Positions 8,122-9,029 of a DNA stretch of 9,029 nt are shown here, piece after piece. A program made the translations under genes and the position numbers. Under the pieces are notes generated by a model. That model ran no database searches and was not told the DNA's origin. It saw only the letters and a list, made by a program, of their open reading frames with translations. Origin of the DNA: Flavobacterium sp. (GTDB lineage: Bacteria; Bacteroidota; Bacteroidia; Flavobacteriales; Flavobacteriaceae); contig JAGNPF010000041.1 of assembly GCA_017989775.1 (NCBI GenBank), positions 1 through 9,029 on the forward strand, read 5' to 3'. How positions within the stretch are numbered: position 1 is the stretch's first letter; every line of letters begins with the position of its first letter.

Positions 8122-8424
8122 TTATAATCGTTTTATCCATTTATCCGGATTTATGGAGGTATGAAATACTCCTAAAATCCATATCGTGTTTTCTTCTTTT
8201 AGAAAACGAAAATGAACTGTATATGGAAATGTTTTAACTACGGCTATTTGAACATCTTAATACCTTACTTGAATGTTTTCAGGGTTTTCAGCGATGTAAT
8301 TTATTTTTTCTTTTACCTCTTTTGAAAACCTAAGTCCTAATCCTTTTTGAGATTGATTGTACCAATTTACAGATTCTAAAATATCTTCTTTGACAAAAAT
8401 AGCGTACTTAATTTTAGCTCGCAT
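8122..8424 (-). pseudogene. RelE/ParE-family toxin with internal stop codon
   Basis: Read from ATG 8424 to TAA 8122, the frame holds 99 sense codons interrupted by TAA at 8259-8257 (codon 56). The peptide starts MRAKIKYAIFVKEDI and continues through WYNQSQKGLGLRF and IAENPENIQVRY. After the stop it resumes with DVQIAVVKTFPYTVHF, FRFLKEENTIWILGVFH and a final TSINPDKWIKRL. This is the standard layout of short RelE/ParE toxins of Bacteroidota, in which the site of the stop is normally Lys (RYKDV), so one A-to-T change in an AAA or AAG codon explains it. The first 55 residues alone lack the central and C-terminal strands needed for toxicity, so the product should be inactive. The start overlaps the antitoxin stop by 11 bases, showing translational coupling. 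A sequencing error is the main alternative. Confidence 0.85.
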
Positions 8425-8647
8425 CTTCTATGTCTTTCCAAAATTGCTCTTCATCAATTAACAACTCAGGATTTTGTTTAATGTCTTCTATTCGTCCCAA
8501 AACAATATCTTTTTGCCATTGCGGAATATCATCTTCTATCTCTGAAGGCAAAATAATTACTTCCACTCGACTGGCGGTAAAACCTTCGGGAAGTACAACA
8601 CTAAAAGAGTTGTTTTTCACTTCTATAAATTGTCGGATAGCATTCAT
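8414..8647 (-). CDS. Antitoxin of a RelE/ParE-type toxin-antitoxin pair
   Basis: A 77-residue protein directly upstream of, and overlapping by 11 bases, the toxin frame. The N-terminal half (IRQFIEVKNNSFSVVLPEGFTASRVEVIILPSE) looks like a small beta-rich module with an LPxxF turn, a form I associate with flavobacterial antitoxins partnered with ParE-like toxins. The C-terminal half is acidic and helical (GRIEDIKQNPELLIDEEQFWKDIEDAS), suited to wrap and neutralise a basic toxin. No classic ribbon-helix-helix or HTH motif is obvious, so autoregulation is uncertain. ATG 8647 is favoured because it follows a -7 promoter box. An in-frame upstream alternative was not seen. Because the toxin is interrupted, this may now be an orphan antitoxin. 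Confidence 0.8.
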   Translation of the reverse strand: MNAIRQFIEVKNNSFSVVLPEGFTASRVEVIILPSEIEDDIPQWQKDIVLGRIEDIKQNPELLIDEEQFWKDIEDAS

Positions 8648-8675
8648 AACAAAGGATTTAAATTGAATTCTTAAA

Positions 8676-8683
8676 CAAAGGTA
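8676..8683 (-). promoter_or_regulatory. -7 promoter box of the antitoxin-toxin unit
   Basis: Read on minus, TACCTTTG is a full TAnnTTTG match, 28 bp before the antitoxin ATG and just four bases after the tsaB stop codon. No exact TTG -33 element lies at the expected distance, which would fall inside the tsaB coding end. It gives the pair its own promoter independent of tsaB. Confidence 0.5.
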
Positions 8684-8687
8684 GCAA

Positions 8688-9029
8688 TTATTTCTTCGAA
8701 ACAGTCATCATAAAATCCTTCAAATAATAGGGTTCAAAATAAGCGACATCCACGGTGTCGTTTTTTTTGTATTTTTCAAAACTTAAAAAACTCATTTCTT
8801 TTGCCGATGGATATTTGATTTGTTCCAAGAAAATATAATTTTCTTTAGTCAAAACTGCTTTGCATTTCTCGGCACAATCGCCAACAAAATAAAGCGTTTC
8901 TTGTAAATCTTCAAAGGAGTTTTCTGTGATGATTTCGGCTTGGACGGCTCTTTTATTTTCGAAATTGGGTGTAAAAATGGCGCTATACACTTCCATTCTT
9001 CGGGCATCGAGCATCGGGACGATCAATCC
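8688..9029 (-). CDS. tsaB: tRNA N6-threonylcarbamoyladenosine biosynthesis protein TsaB, C-terminal part
   Basis: The frame runs off the right edge, so the N-terminal half is missing; 113 residues are visible. TsaB is a catalytically inactive ASKHA-fold paralogue that pairs with TsaD and TsaE to make the t6A modification at position 37 of ANN-decoding tRNAs. The visible part begins GLIVPMLDARRMEVYSAIF; PMLDARRMEVY is the conserved TsaB stretch. It ends with DVAYFEPYYLKDF, the usual C-terminal signature, followed by MMTVSKK. A TTG at 9026 is an internal Leu codon, not a start. The codons for KNDTVDVAYF contain the hairpin and T run duplicated behind mscS. It points toward mscS, with the antitoxin-toxin pair between them on its own strand. 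Confidence 0.92.
   Translation of the reverse strand, partial: GLIVPMLDARRMEVYSAIFTPNFENKRAVQAEIITENSFEDLQETLYFVGDCAEKCKAVLTKENYIFLEQIKYPSAKEMSFLSFEKYKKNDTVDVAYFEPYYLKDFMMTVSKK
8736..8775. repeat. Direct repeat, copy 2: inside tsaB coding sequence
   Basis: This is the coding counterpart of 7877-7915. CGACATC (8744-8750) pairs with GGTGTCG (8754-8760), loop CAC, followed on plus by eight T (8761-8768). On the plus strand it has the form of an intrinsic terminator, although on minus it encodes part of TsaB. It lies about 46 bases before the tsaB stop. Confidence 0.8.

Overview
The window looks like a chromosomal segment from a member of the Flavobacteriaceae (Bacteroidota), probably Flavobacterium or a close relative. 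The evidence is the AT-rich sequence, the lack of Shine-Dalgarno sites before starts, TAnnTTTG-type -7 promoter boxes, a PorP/SprF-family type IX secretion protein, and a two-domain-N-terminus NifU-like protein of the kind found in this phylum. Genus placement is inference from recalled protein families; no search was run.

Layout. At 1-1367 (+) are two envelope genes. The first is the 3' part of a Lys/Glu/Ala-rich coiled-coil protein, probably an OmpH-family protein with a repeat tail. The second is a complete OmpH/Skp periplasmic chaperone, followed by a strong terminator. murI (glutamate racemase) follows on +. It converges with a two-gene minus-strand unit: a PorP/SprF-like outer-membrane protein (3804-2806) and then a gamma-carbonic-anhydrase-like hexapeptide protein (2779-2261). 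From a divergent intergenic region a plus-strand series runs: Nfu-type Fe-S carrier (3970-4869), a long DUF255/thioredoxin-domain protein (4938-6986) and a small MscS-type channel (7027-7851). At the right end, on minus, are a broken RelE/ParE-type toxin gene with its antitoxin and the 3' part of tsaB (t6A tRNA modification).

Most genes are housekeeping: envelope biogenesis, peptidoglycan precursor supply, Fe-S maturation, osmotic protection and tRNA modification. The unusual material lies in the non-gene DNA and in how it invades genes. (a) A 48-bp palindromic repeat sits in frame inside the DUF255 gene and is translated as a linker. (b) A 7-nt-periodic imperfect hairpin fills the nfu/DUF255 spacer and ends three bases before the start codon. 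(c) The hairpin behind mscS is a near copy of codons near the 3' end of tsaB, so the ~860 bp between mscS and tsaB, which holds the toxin-antitoxin genes, is flanked by direct repeats. (d) A nested inverted repeat lies beside that copy. (e) The toxin gene carries one in-frame stop.

I did not find a convincing new multi-gene system. The mscS-tsaB interval is the accessory part of the window. No tRNA, rRNA, CRISPR array, transposase or phage gene was seen.
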